DNA of 64,000 nucleotides, from NCBI RefSeq assembly GCF_042680125.1, contig NZ_JBHTNY010000011.1; one strand, given 5' to 3'. This DNA comes from Robinsoniella peoriensis (GTDB taxonomy: Bacteria > Bacillota > Clostridia > Lachnospirales > Lachnospiraceae). The notes beneath the pieces were generated by a model that was not told where the DNA came from, made no database searches, and saw nothing but the letters and a program-made list of their open reading frames with translations. The position numbers were made by a program, and so were the translations under genes. Below, piece by piece: positions 7,951 through 16,353 of this stretch. Positions within the stretch are counted from its first letter, which is position 1, and every line of letters begins with the position of its first letter.

Positions 7951-8144
7951 TTCTTTGCGAGTCTGAAAATAACGTTAACAAAATGACATTGGAAGTAAAC
8001 TGCAATAATATAACGTCAAGTTATAACAAATATTCATAATATGTATTTCTATTATATCAATATTTGTGATATAATTCAAACAATAGTTAAGATCCATTCG
8101 TTTTTAGGGATTTTGATTCAACGAAAATCAGGAGGACAAATAAC
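7951..8144. promoter_or_regulatory. Divergent control region between the LysR gene and leuC
   Basis: A dyad TATAAC-gtcaa-GTTATA lies at 8009-8025 and contains a LysR-type T-N11-A core. A TAACGTTA palindrome is at 7970-7977, near the LysR gene, fitting autoregulation. Another dyad ATATCA-N7-TGATAT is at 8054-8072, overlapping a TATAAT -10 at 8070-8075 that lacks a good -35, as expected of an activator-dependent leuC promoter. The leuC ribosome site AGGAGG is at 8131-8136. Confidence 0.6.
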
Positions 8145-9413
8145 ATGGGAATGACAATGACACAGAAAATTTTAGCTGCGCATGCCGGACTGCAGACTGT
8201 AGAAGCAGGACAGCTGATAGAAGCAGATCTGGATCTGGTACTGGGAAATGATATCACTTCTCCGGTAGCGATTCATGAAATGGATAAAATGAAAACAGGA
8301 GGGGTATTCCATAAGGATAAAATTGCCCTTGTAATGGACCACTTTATTCCGAATAAAGATATCAAGTCAGCAGAGCATTGCAAATGCGTGCGTGAATTTG
8401 CCTGTAAGCATGATATTACCAATTACTTTGATGTAGGAGATATGGGAATTGAACATGCGCTTCTCCCGGAAAAAGGACTGACAGTAGCAGGAGATGTAAT
8501 CATCGGTGCAGATTCCCATACTTGTACTTATGGAGCTTTAGGAGCATTTTCAACCGGCGTGGGAAGTACGGATATGGCAGCCGGCATGGCAACAGGTAAA
8601 GCATGGTTTAAAGTACCTTCCGCCATTAAATTTAACCTGGTTGGAACACCTTCAAAATGGGTGAGCGGGAAAGATGTGATTTTACATATCATCGGTATGA
8701 TTGGGGTGGATGGTGCTCTCTATAAATCTATGGAATTTGTAGGAGAGGGTGTTAAGAATCTTACAATGGATGACCGTTTTACAATTGCAAATATGGCAAT
8801 TGAGACTGGCGGTAAAAATGGTATTTTCCCGGTAGATGAATTAACCGCTGCATATTTTGAATCCCATACCAAGAGGCCTTATACCGTTTATGAAGCAGAT
8901 GAAGATGCCGAATATGAAGAAGAGTACACAATTAATTTAAGTGAATTAAAGCCTACGATCGCATTTCCACATCTGCCTGAAAATACGAAGACTATTGATG
9001 AGATCCAGGAAGATGTTGTGATCGATCAGGTTGTTATCGGATCCTGTACTAATGGACGTATTGATGATTTGAGATGTGCAGCCGGAATTTTAAAAGACCG
9101 TCATGTGAAAAAAGGAATCCGCTGTATTGTAATTCCTGCAACTCAGAAGATATATCTCCAGGCGATTGAAGAAGGGCTGATCCAGACCTTTATTAAAGCA
9201 GGTGCAGTGGTGAGTACACCTACATGCGGTCCTTGTCTGGGCGGCTATATGGGAATCCTGGCAGCGGGAGAGCGCTGTGTATCTACAACCAACAGAAACT
9301 TTGTAGGACGTATGGGTCATGTGGAATCAGAAGTATATCTCACAAGTCCTGCAGTAGCTGCTGCAAGTGCAATAACCGGTAAAATTTCAGCTCCGGCAGA
9401 ATTAGGATTATAG
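8145..9413 (+). CDS. leuC: 3-isopropylmalate dehydratase, large subunit
   Basis: A 422-residue aconitase-family subunit that, with LeuD, isomerises 2-isopropylmalate to 3-isopropylmalate in leucine synthesis. The three [4Fe-4S] cysteines are C301 (GSCTNGRIDD), C361 and C364 (TCGPCLGG). The substrate and cluster motifs GADSHTCTYGALGAFSTGVG and HLPENTK are present. Length is typical of the shorter bacterial/archaeal LeuC type. It is 12 bases from leuD and forms an operon with it; leuB and leuA are not adjacent (leuA is at 25770). Confidence 0.96.
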   Translation: MGMTMTQKILAAHAGLQTVEAGQLIEADLDLVLGNDITSPVAIHEMDKMKTGGVFHKDKIALVMDHFIPNKDIKSAEHCKCVREFACKHDITNYFDVGDMGIEHALLPEKGLTVAGDVIIGADSHTCTYGALGAFSTGVGSTDMAAGMATGKAWFKVPSAIKFNLVGTPSKWVSGKDVILHIIGMIGVDGALYKSMEFVGEGVKNLTMDDRFTIANMAIETGGKNGIFPVDELTAAYFESHTKRPYTVYEADEDAEYEEEYTINLSELKPTIAFPHLPENTKTIDEIQEDVVIDQVVIGSCTNGRIDDLRCAAGILKDRHVKKGIRCIVIPATQKIYLQAIEEGLIQTFIKAGAVVSTPTCGPCLGGYMGILAAGERCVSTTNRNFVGRMGHVESEVYLTSPAVAAASAITGKISAPAELGL

Positions 9414-9425
9414 GAGGAAGCATCG

Positions 9426-9911
9426 ATGAAAGCAAATGGAACAGTATTTAAATATGGAGACAACGTAGATACAGATGTCATCATTCCGGCAAGATACCTG
9501 AATTCTTCTGATCCGGCGGAACTGGCAACACATTGTATGGAAGATATTGATAAAGATTTTGTGAATCAGGTGAAAAAAGGAGATATTATCGTAGCAGAGA
9601 AAAACTTTGGCTGCGGCTCATCCAGAGAACATGCACCTATTGCAATCAAAGCAGCCGGTGTAAGCTGCGTTATTGCAGAAACATTTGCAAGGATTTTTTA
9701 CCGGAATGCAATTAATATCGGTTTGCCGATTATTGAATGTCCGGAGGCTTCCCGGGGGATTGAAAGCGGAGATGAAGTGGAAGTAGATTTTGACAGCGGG
9801 ATGATCTATAACAAAACAAAGGGAACAGAGTTTAAAGGACAGGCGTTTCCAGAGTTTATGCAAAAATTGATCGAGGCTGGCGGACTGATTAATTATATAA
9901 ATAATAAATAA
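9426..9911 (+). CDS. leuD: 3-isopropylmalate dehydratase, small subunit
   Basis: A 161-residue swivel-domain subunit. It carries the family signature KYGDNVDTDVIIPARYL at about residues 9-25 and the substrate-binding NFGCGSSREHAPIAIKAAG at about 60-78. Length and pairing match the short LeuD that partners the LeuC type encoded just upstream. The ribosome site AGGAGGAAG sits between the two genes. Confidence 0.96.
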   Translation: MKANGTVFKYGDNVDTDVIIPARYLNSSDPAELATHCMEDIDKDFVNQVKKGDIIVAEKNFGCGSSREHAPIAIKAAGVSCVIAETFARIFYRNAINIGLPIIECPEASRGIESGDEVEVDFDSGMIYNKTKGTEFKGQAFPEFMQKLIEAGGLINYINNK

Positions 9912-9931
9912 GACAGCGATGATATTCGGAA

Positions 9932-9960
9932 GGGGCGTGCAATTGCATGCTCCTGTTATT
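9932..9960 (+). terminator. Terminator of leuCD
   Basis: GGGGCGTGCA / TGCATGCTCC stem with AATT loop and G-U pairs, then TGTTATTTATTA. Confidence 0.65.
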
Positions 9961-10096
9961 TATTACCTTTTACGCATCAAATAATAATTATCTTACCAGC
10001 ATTATCATCAATTTTGTCTTTTCTTTCTATCAAAAAAATGTTGCAGCATATTTTCTGATTCGTTCGGCAGCATTTCAAATAAAACTGGTTTCAGGA

Positions 10097-10219
10097 TTAT
10101 AAATAACCGACTGCCTGACCAATTACATAACCTGCAAAATATACAAATATCACTAATAATGCAAAAGCTAATACTGTTTTGAAAATATTTTTAGGAGTAA
10201 CTCTCTCTGTTGATTTCAT
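10097..10219 (-). CDS. 40-residue single-pass membrane peptide
   Basis: A short frame beginning MKSTERVTPKNIFKTVLAFA and ending GQAVGYL. A basic N-terminus is followed by one transmembrane helix (about residues 14-32), giving an inside-in topology. A strong AAGGAGG site lies 11 bases upstream of the ATG. No family recognised. It stands alone on the minus strand in the 530-base gap between leuD and the histidine kinase; a small regulator of a membrane protein or a stress peptide are possibilities only. The rest of 9960-10440 is AT-rich and shows nothing else. Confidence 0.5.
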   Translation of the reverse strand: MKSTERVTPKNIFKTVLAFALLVIFVYFAGYVIGQAVGYL

Positions 10220-10533
10220 ATAGGACCACACCTCCTTAAAAATTCTGATTTAAATATATCATATTAAAATGGAAAAATATACTACCAATATTATTGTTTG
10301 ATTTTATCAGATTTTAAAAGGGTATGATGAAGGTGTATTTTATAAGAAATCCTAAAGAATAAACGTTGAAAATATATCCCGGATAGACTATAATGAAATC
10401 TAATATATCTGTATTTTTTTATATCTTATAGACAGGATTAATGGTTCAACAAACAGACCACTGTTATATGCACAACTGTATGGGAAAATATAAAATTTAC
10501 AGAAAAATACTTTCAGATAAGGAACGGGATGAA

Positions 10534-12789
10534 ATGCTACATAAAATGATAAAAGTAAATGCAAATATAATTTCAAAGGCAATAACTGTCATTATTATAT
10601 TGATTATAATAGTTTACTACACAATAACAATTTACAACTCCAATATTATGAATAAACAAATGGTCACTGTTAGTGAACATCCGTATACAGTTGTCGTTGC
10701 AATAGGTGATGTCAAAGCAAACTTGATGTTATTGCGTGCATTGCCGGAGAGATTGACATACTCCCAGTCTCAGGAGATCGTTGAGGGGATAAGAGCATAT
10801 TATGACTCCATCAACCAGTCTATGACGGAGAAGATAGACTTATTGCTTGAACGTTACCTTGCCGATAAAGAAAGTGTCCCTGCCATGCAATCTACCTATC
10901 TTCAGCTAATTGAAGCCCAGACAAAGCTCTTATCAATAGCAGAAGGCGAGGATAGTAATGCAGAAGATATTTTGGCATATTATACGAAGGAAATAATACC
11001 CAAACTGGACAAGCTGGATGAGCTGTCTGATACCATCACGAAAGGTGCTGGAAATAAACTAAAAGAATATTCTTCTCTGGTAACCCGTTCCAAGAATACC
11101 ATGTTGGTAATGGCTAGTATTCTCAGTAGTGCTATGCTGATAGCAATTATTTTTTATATGTACATTTTACGGCTAAAATACAAAGCCGAGGAAGAAATGC
11201 GTGACATTAGGGCAGAACTTGAAGTAGAACAACGTGCCAATTCTGCAAAATCACAATTTTTATTTAATATGTCACATGATATTCGCACCCCTATGAATGC
11301 CATCATCGGTCTTACTGCCATAGCTGCTATGGATATTAATAAGCAGGACAAAGTAAAGGCATGTCTTACTAAAATAACTACTTCTTCAAAACAGCTGCTG
11401 GGTCTCATCAATGATGTTTTAGATATGAGCCGGATCGAGAGCGGAAAGGTTTCATTGAATGATGAAGATTTTGTGCTGCCGGAACTAATTGATGACTTCA
11501 TCAGCATTACACAACTGCAAACAGCTGACAAAGGATTAAAAATGGAGATCAATGTCAGTGATCTGACCCATGAACGAGTAACAGGTGATGCAGTACAAAT
11601 CAGGCGTATATTGTCAAATATCTTTGGCAATGCCCTGAAGTTTACACCCGCTGGAGGAGAAATCTGGTTAACCATACGTGAGCTGCCACCCACGACAAAA
11701 GGATATGGAACTTATCAGTTTATTATGCGGGATACTGGTATTGGCATGACGGAAGATTTTATAAAAAAACTGTTTCTGCCTTTTGAACGAGCTGAAACAT
11801 CCACCAAAAGCAAGGTGGAAGGAACTGGTCTGGGAATGGCTATTACAAAAAATATCGTGGATATGATGAGTGGGCAAATCAAGGTTGAAAGTGAGGTAAA
11901 CAAAGGTACAACATTTACGGTAACTCTTCCAATAAAGCTGCAAAACTGTGAGGAAGAACTTTGTGATTTCAGTCAATTATATGATTTGCGTTCTCTAGTT
12001 GTTGATGATGATCCCATCGCCTGTGAGAGTACTGCTAGAATGATAGAGGAAATCGGCATGCGCAGTGAATGGGTGCTCACGGGAAGCGAGGCTGTGAAAA
12101 AGGTAAAAATAGCGCATGAATCCGTCCAGGATTATCACGTAGTTATTGTAGACTGGCAGATGCCAGGTATGGATGGTGTACAAACCACTCGCCAGATACG
12201 CGAAATTGTTGGTGAGGAACTGCCGATAATTGTTCTGACGGCGTATGACTGGGCTGATATTGCTGAAGAGGCTCAATCTGCTGGTGTGAATGCATTTTTA
12301 TCAAAACCGGTGTTCAAATCCAGGCTGTACCATGTTATGAGCGATCTGACAAAAGAGGAAAAGAAAGATTTATCGATCGATGCTGAAAATTTAGAAAGTA
12401 TGCAACACTTTTCAGGTCGTGTTCTTCTGGTAGAGGATAATGAGATTAATATGGAAATAGCGGAAGAGTTTATTAGATACTTTGGAGTTGATATAGAAAA
12501 AGTCTGGAATGGATTAGAGGCGGTGGAACGAATTAAAGCGGTTGCGCCGGATTATTATGACCTTGTGTTTATGGATATCCAGATGCCGCATATGGATGGT
12601 TATGAAGCCACCCAGGAAATCCGAAAATTTGAAAAGGAGCAAGGTGACACTCATCTGCCGATTGTTGCGATGTCTGCAAATGCTTTTATAGAAGAAATTA
12701 ATAAAGGCTATGCCTGTGGAATGGATAGTTATATCACCAAACCTGTGGAACTTGTAACGCTTTATAGCGTTTTGAAAAAGTATCTTTAA
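10534..12789 (+). CDS. Hybrid sensor histidine kinase with two receiver domains
   Basis: A ~751-residue membrane sensor kinase. TM1 is at about 16-36 and TM2 at 189-212, flanking a ~150-residue extracytoplasmic helical region. HisKA follows with phospho-acceptor H248 (NMSHDIRTPMN), then HATPase_c with N box (NIFGNALKFTP), DTGIGM and GTGLGM. Two receivers follow, with phospho-acceptors D540 (VDWQMPGMDG) and D681 (MDIQMPHMDG). No DNA-binding output or partner regulator is next to it, so its signal probably passes to a separate phosphotransfer protein. The start is uncertain: 10534 has AAGGAACGGG upstream, while the frame is open back to 10441. It is a single-gene unit. Confidence 0.92.
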   Translation: MLHKMIKVNANIISKAITVIIILIIIVYYTITIYNSNIMNKQMVTVSEHPYTVVVAIGDVKANLMLLRALPERLTYSQSQEIVEGIRAYYDSINQSMTEKIDLLLERYLADKESVPAMQSTYLQLIEAQTKLLSIAEGEDSNAEDILAYYTKEIIPKLDKLDELSDTITKGAGNKLKEYSSLVTRSKNTMLVMASILSSAMLIAIIFYMYILRLKYKAEEEMRDIRAELEVEQRANSAKSQFLFNMSHDIRTPMNAIIGLTAIAAMDINKQDKVKACLTKITTSSKQLLGLINDVLDMSRIESGKVSLNDEDFVLPELIDDFISITQLQTADKGLKMEINVSDLTHERVTGDAVQIRRILSNIFGNALKFTPAGGEIWLTIRELPPTTKGYGTYQFIMRDTGIGMTEDFIKKLFLPFERAETSTKSKVEGTGLGMAITKNIVDMMSGQIKVESEVNKGTTFTVTLPIKLQNCEEELCDFSQLYDLRSLVVDDDPIACESTARMIEEIGMRSEWVLTGSEAVKKVKIAHESVQDYHVVIVDWQMPGMDGVQTTRQIREIVGEELPIIVLTAYDWADIAEEAQSAGVNAFLSKPVFKSRLYHVMSDLTKEEKKDLSIDAENLESMQHFSGRVLLVEDNEINMEIAEEFIRYFGVDIEKVWNGLEAVERIKAVAPDYYDLVFMDIQMPHMDGYEATQEIRKFEKEQGDTHLPIVAMSANAFIEEINKGYACGMDSYITKPVELVTLYSVLKKYL

Positions 12790-12874
12790 GCTGCAATTCA
12801 ATAGTAATTTCACGCTTAAGACAAGCAGTGGAAAAAGCGCATATTGTAATATAAGAGTTGAATAAGATTTATGG

Positions 12875-12906
12875 ATAGAGGCGTACATTTGTATGTCTCT
12901 ATTTTA
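12875..12906 (+). terminator. Terminator of the hybrid kinase gene
   Basis: A 13-bp stem ATAGAGGCGTACA / TGTATGTCTCTAT (two G-U pairs), TTTG loop, then TTTATT. Confidence 0.85.
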
Positions 12907-13248
12907 TTGAAAAGATTTATCTACGGTAAAAGTGGATAATATTACCGACTAGACGAGAATAGCTGCCAGTTAGTCGATAGGGGATGAAAATTTGATGGAA
13001 ATATGATATTATAATGTTTAATTCTAATAATATAATGTGAATTATTTATAAAAATATAGGAAGGAGAAGCGTAAGAATTTAATATTTGGCAATTCCAGAT
13101 TCATATTAGTAAGTAGTATGTTCAATGAAACTTCCAAAGAGAAAAGGGAGAATATCTATGAAGAGAAGGATGAAGATTTCAGGAATTATTTGATATAAAT
13201 CTTCTAAACAAAGCATCATATTAATTAAAATAAATAGGGGGTAAAATT
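12907..13248 (+). other. AT-rich intergenic region with an 11-codon remnant
   Basis: No full gene. At 13158 a short frame MKRRMKISGII ends in TGA after 11 codons, preceded by AAGGGAG. It looks like the first residues of a signal peptide and may be a broken start of a secreted protein like the LRR protein that follows. Confidence 0.35.
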
Positions 13249-14202
13249 ATGAACAAAAAACTAAAAATATTAATAACTTCAATCATCCTAGTGCTGGTTA
13301 TGGCAATGCTTCCAGTAAATAATACAATGGCTTCCAATAGCAAAGTAATTTGTAATGACAATACTGGTATACCAGATAAAGTTTTATATCAAATTATTTT
13401 GCGTAAACTTAACAAATACGGGTTTGATACATTTACTGAAAAAGAAGCATTGAAAATAAAAAAGCTGGATGCAAGTAATTATAATAATACTAAAAAAATA
13501 AAAAGCCTAAAAGGAATAGGGAAGCTTAAAAATCTTGTTTTTTTAGATGTTTCTTACAATAAAATATTTTCTTTATCTGGGATAGAAAAATTAAATAAAC
13601 TAAATGTGTTAGATTTTAGTTTTAATCAAGTGAAAAATATAAAAGCAATTAAAAATTTGTATAGCTTAAAGCATCTTACTTTAGATGGTAATAAAATAAT
13701 AAGCCTTAAAGACATTGAAAATTTAACAAATTTAGAATCAATTTATGCACAATTAAATAGAGTAAAAGAATTACCAAATCTTAAAAAACATACGAATTTA
13801 ATGGATGCTAATTTTAAATATAATAAAATTAGCAAAAAAGAATTGACTAAAAAGTTGCCAGATAGTTGGCTGAGAAATGATAATTGGTTTAAAAGTCATG
13901 TTAAACTTCAAAATCTTGTTAAAACAATCAACCTAGTTAAACCAAATTCATTTAATAGTATTAATAAGAATACTAAAAAAATTATAGGAAAGGCAAATAA
14001 AAAGTCGACTATTGTGCTTAGAGATTCAACAAAAAAAAGAATACAAACAGTTAAATCAGATATTAATGGGCAGTTTTCATTTAAAAATCTCGATTTAAAA
14101 AAGTATGCAGGAAAAACATTGTCATTAGAATCATATGTAGTGGATCAAGTGTATGATGAGCGGTATATCCTAAAAGTGAAGAAGTTTATTGTCCACAAAT
14201 AA
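13249..14202 (+). CDS. Secreted leucine-rich-repeat protein (internalin-like) with C-terminal Ig-like domain
   Basis: A 317-residue exported protein. The signal peptide is residues 1-28 (ILVLVMAMLPV, cleavage near TMAS). About five 22-residue LRRs of the internalin/SDS22 type lie at 70-190 (LKNLVFLDVSYNKI, LNKLNVLDFSFNQV, LYSLKHLTLDGNKI, LTNLESIYAQLNRV). The C-terminal ~85 residues (IIGKANKKSTIVLRDS, DINGQFSFKNL) resemble a bacterial Ig-like domain. There is no LPXTG motif, so it is released or held by other means. Codon use is far more AT-rich than its neighbours, suggesting acquisition. GGGGG lies upstream of the ATG. Confidence 0.85.
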   Translation: MNKKLKILITSIILVLVMAMLPVNNTMASNSKVICNDNTGIPDKVLYQIILRKLNKYGFDTFTEKEALKIKKLDASNYNNTKKIKSLKGIGKLKNLVFLDVSYNKIFSLSGIEKLNKLNVLDFSFNQVKNIKAIKNLYSLKHLTLDGNKIISLKDIENLTNLESIYAQLNRVKELPNLKKHTNLMDANFKYNKISKKELTKKLPDSWLRNDNWFKSHVKLQNLVKTINLVKPNSFNSINKNTKKIIGKANKKSTIVLRDSTKKRIQTVKSDINGQFSFKNLDLKKYAGKTLSLESYVVDQVYDERYILKVKKFIVHK

Positions 14203-14639
14203 CAAAGGTAACGGACAAAAATGTCCACAACTCAGATTTACAGCTATTCTCTAACCCAGATCACATCTATGCGGTTACAAAATTCTTTTCTTCTTAATAT
14301 TGTTACGACGATAACAAATAATGAATATAACATATTTCCAATATACGGCTGAGTGGAAAATCTCTTTGCCAAGCCAGCACTTATGAAAAAGAAGATGATT
14401 TGTAATATAAGGAGAATCCAATAAGAATTAAATAATCCGAATTTCTATGAGGCTTCAGACACCCCATCCTGTTGCCTCCTCTGTGTTACAATATTAATTT
14501 ACAAAATCTATTTTAATAGTTAAGCTATATAAAATTTGCTTGCATCGATCTTTTGCTCAAGCGATATTTATCAATAACGTAGGATATTTTGCACTTACAT
14601 TAGAACAGGAACAGTGTTAGAACAGTCCTTCAAAAAACA
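14203..14639. other. Intergenic region, possible degraded minus-strand membrane gene
   Basis: No intact gene. On the minus strand (about 14462-14262) a stop-bounded frame of ~66 residues reads as two hydrophobic helices (NSYWILLILQIIFFFISAGL and NMLYSLFVIVVTILRRKEF). In another frame a GAGGAGG site precedes MGCLKPHRNS and soon meets a stop. This fits a frameshifted remnant of a membrane protein; I could not assign a family. Confidence 0.25.
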
Positions 14640-14677
14640 AAAAACACTAACTCTCATATCCCAGAAAGTCAGTGTTT
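14640..14677 (-). terminator. Terminator downstream of tRNA-Pro
   Basis: Read on the minus strand: AACACTGACT ... AGTTAGTGTT with TTTTTTG after it, 17 bases beyond the tRNA 3' end. Confidence 0.8.
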
Positions 14678-14693
14678 GTACGGGTTTTCATCA

Positions 14694-14767
14694 TCGGAGT
14701 GACAAGATTTGAACTTGCGACCTCTCGGCCCCCAGCCGAGCGCGCTACCAAGCTACGCCACACTCCG
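14694..14767 (-). tRNA. tRNA-Pro (GGG)
   Basis: A 74-nt cloverleaf on the minus strand: acceptor CGGAGTG / CACTCCG with A73, D arm GCGT...GCGC, anticodon stem CTCGG / CCGAG around loop CTGGGGG (anticodon GGG), and T arm GCAAG-TTCAAAT-CTTGT. CCA is not encoded. It reads proline CCC and CCU. Confidence 0.95.
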
Positions 14768-14866
14768 TTGATGCATATTATAGCAATAAAACAAGAAAAA
14801 AGCAAGTTTTATTGTGCATATTTTTTAGAACAATTTTAATATAATCACAATACTTTAAATAGTCAT

Positions 14867-15427
14867 TTAAAAAACCCCTAAGTGCTCTAAAAGAATCTTC
14901 GTTCCCATGAGAATTAGTATTATTCCTCCGGCGAGTTCTGCTTTTGATTTATATCGTGCGCCAAAGATATTTCCGATTTTAACACCGATAAAGGAACATG
15001 CAAATGTTACGATACCGATAAAGGAGACAGCAGGAATGATATCTACACTTAAGAAAGCAAAGGTAACTCCTATGGCAAGAGCATCAATGCTGGTAGCAAC
15101 GGCAAGTACCAGCATAGATTTCATATCCAGGGAGTCATTACAGCACTCCTGCTCTTTGCTCAAAGCTTCCCGTATCATATTAATCCCGATGATTCCCAGT
15201 AGTATAAAAGCAATCCAATGGTCTATACTTGTTATGTATTCTTTGAACTGCACACCCAGGAAATACCCAATCAGCGGCATACCTGCCTGGAATATTCCAA
15301 AGTAGAGCCCTACAATACAACATTTCTTAAATGTACTTTTGGGCATGGATAACCCCTTACAGATGGATACGGCAAATGCATCCATAGAAAGCCCTACTGC
15401 TAAAATCAATAATTCTGCTAAATTCAT
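14867..15427 (-). CDS. mntP: Manganese efflux pump MntP
   Basis: A 186-residue, six-helix membrane protein of the MntP (formerly YebN/DUF204) family, which exports Mn2+. Two homologous halves each carry the conserved aspartate motif: LSMDAFAVSICKGL (residues 13-26) and ATSIDALAIGVTF (about 110-122). Length is normal. The ribosome site AGGAGGAAAG precedes the ATG. Upstream on the same strand is a yybP-ykoY type Mn2+ riboswitch with its own terminator, which both confirms the function and explains induction by manganese. Confidence 0.95.
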   Translation of the reverse strand: MNLAELLILAVGLSMDAFAVSICKGLSMPKSTFKKCCIVGLYFGIFQAGMPLIGYFLGVQFKEYITSIDHWIAFILLGIIGINMIREALSKEQECCNDSLDMKSMLVLAVATSIDALAIGVTFAFLSVDIIPAVSFIGIVTFACSFIGVKIGNIFGARYKSKAELAGGIILILMGTKILLEHLGVF

Positions 15428-15519
15428 ATCTTTCCTCCTGCGGTATGTTTATGTATCTTAAAAACGATGCCAGTTGTTGTACTACTTATAATAGTAATTT
15501 TAAAACACGCTCTGGGACA

Positions 15520-15655
15520 AAAGAAAAGACCTATCCGCAGATGGAATCTCTGCAGATAAGTCTCGTTATTTAAAGCAGAACCAGATAATTACTTATCAGT
15601 ATGTTGACCCTGCTACACATGCGTGCTAACTACTCCCTTATGCTGGCGTTAACGT
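15520..15655 (-). ncRNA. yybP-ykoY (Mn2+) riboswitch with terminator, upstream of mntP
   Basis: Read on the minus strand, the aptamer (about 15655-15585) contains AGGGAGTAG and GGTCAACATACTGATAAG, close to the conserved GGGGAGUAG and GUCAACAnnCUGA elements. It is followed by a perfect-to-near-perfect stem AGACTTATCTGCAGA / TCTGCGGATAGGTCT (15563-15528) and TTTTCTTTT. In the known class, Mn2+ binding stabilises the aptamer and prevents terminator formation, so mntP is switched on when manganese is high. Confidence 0.88.
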
Positions 15656-15666
15656 TTGTTTTGAAT

Positions 15667-15695
15667 AGTATATAATAATTTTTATCATTTGGCAA
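15667..15695 (-). promoter_or_regulatory. Promoter of the mntP riboswitch transcript
   Basis: On the minus strand TTGCCA (15695-15690), 17-bp spacer, TATACT (15672-15667), just upstream of the aptamer. Confidence 0.7.
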
Positions 15696-15708
15696 GTGAA
15701 ATATAAAT

Positions 15709-15799
15709 TAGTTAGATGTCAAACTTTATAAAAAGTTTAGAATTTTTTTGTTGAATTAGAAAATAACGGGTGATAATATATTCGTTAGATGTCTAACTA
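15709..15799 (+). promoter_or_regulatory. Promoter and twin MarR-type operators for the ABC exporter operon
   Basis: Two related sites, AGTTAGATGTCAAACT (about 15710-15725) and the near-perfect dyad GTTAGATGTCTAAC (15784-15797), flank a promoter with TTGAAT at 15751-15756 and TAATAT at 15774-15779 (17-bp spacer). The downstream site covers the likely start of transcription. TTAG-N4-CTAA dyads are typical of MarR-family targets, so autorepression by the MarR protein encoded next is likely. Confidence 0.65.
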
Positions 15800-15841
15800 A
15801 AAAACGAGACTTCAAACGATGCACAGATAGGGGTGAATAAG

Positions 15842-16318
15842 ATGGACATGGATTTGTGTGCAAAGGTTAAATTCAGTGAATGGGCGATACAAAGATATGA
15901 GTTTCGATATCTTCGCCATGAACTGGACAATGAAAAGCTTTATAAAGGGGATCCCAGGCTCCTGATGTTTATTTCCCAGACAGAGGGATGCAGCCAGACT
16001 CAGATAGCAAAGAACCTTTGCATAAAACCGGCTACGCTGACTGTGATGATTAAGAGAATGGAAGCGGCAGGGCTGATCAGCCGGAAATCAGATGATAAGG
16101 ATATGAGAACCCAGAGGGTTTACATAACCCAACGTGGAAAAGAGACAGCTACACGTACCAGGGATGTTTTTAAAAAAGCGATTGAAGAAATTTATGACGG
16201 CTTGACGGAACTGGAATTGGCTGAATATTTACGTATTATGGAAAAAATACAAAAAAATCTTGTGAAATTGACGGACAGTATTCCAAAAGAAGCCTTCGAT
16301 TTTGAATTACCGCGTTAA
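15842..16318 (+). CDS. MarR family transcriptional regulator
   Basis: A 158-residue MarR-type winged-helix regulator. The HTH covers about residues 45-95 (GCSQTQIAKNLCIKPATLTVMIKRMEAAG), followed by the wing with DDKDMRTQRVYIT. It likely represses its own operon, which encodes a drug-type ABC exporter, and is released by small-molecule ligands. The ATG at 15842 has AGGGGTG six bases upstream; an in-frame GTG at 15833 is part of that site. It lies 35 bases before the first ABC gene. Confidence 0.92.
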   Translation: MDMDLCAKVKFSEWAIQRYEFRYLRHELDNEKLYKGDPRLLMFISQTEGCSQTQIAKNLCIKPATLTVMIKRMEAAGLISRKSDDKDMRTQRVYITQRGKETATRTRDVFKKAIEEIYDGLTELELAEYLRIMEKIQKNLVKLTDSIPKEAFDFELPR

Positions 16319-16353
16319 AATGAAATGCTTAAGTAGTAATGAGAGGAGATATT

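Noticed and set aside
10441..10533. N-terminal extension of the hybrid histidine kinase
   Set aside because: No ribosome site before 10441; 10534 has a plausible one. Not excluded, only less likely.
13158..13193. 11-codon frame as a leader peptide gene
   Set aside because: No run of regulatory codons and no attenuator after it; more likely a broken gene start.
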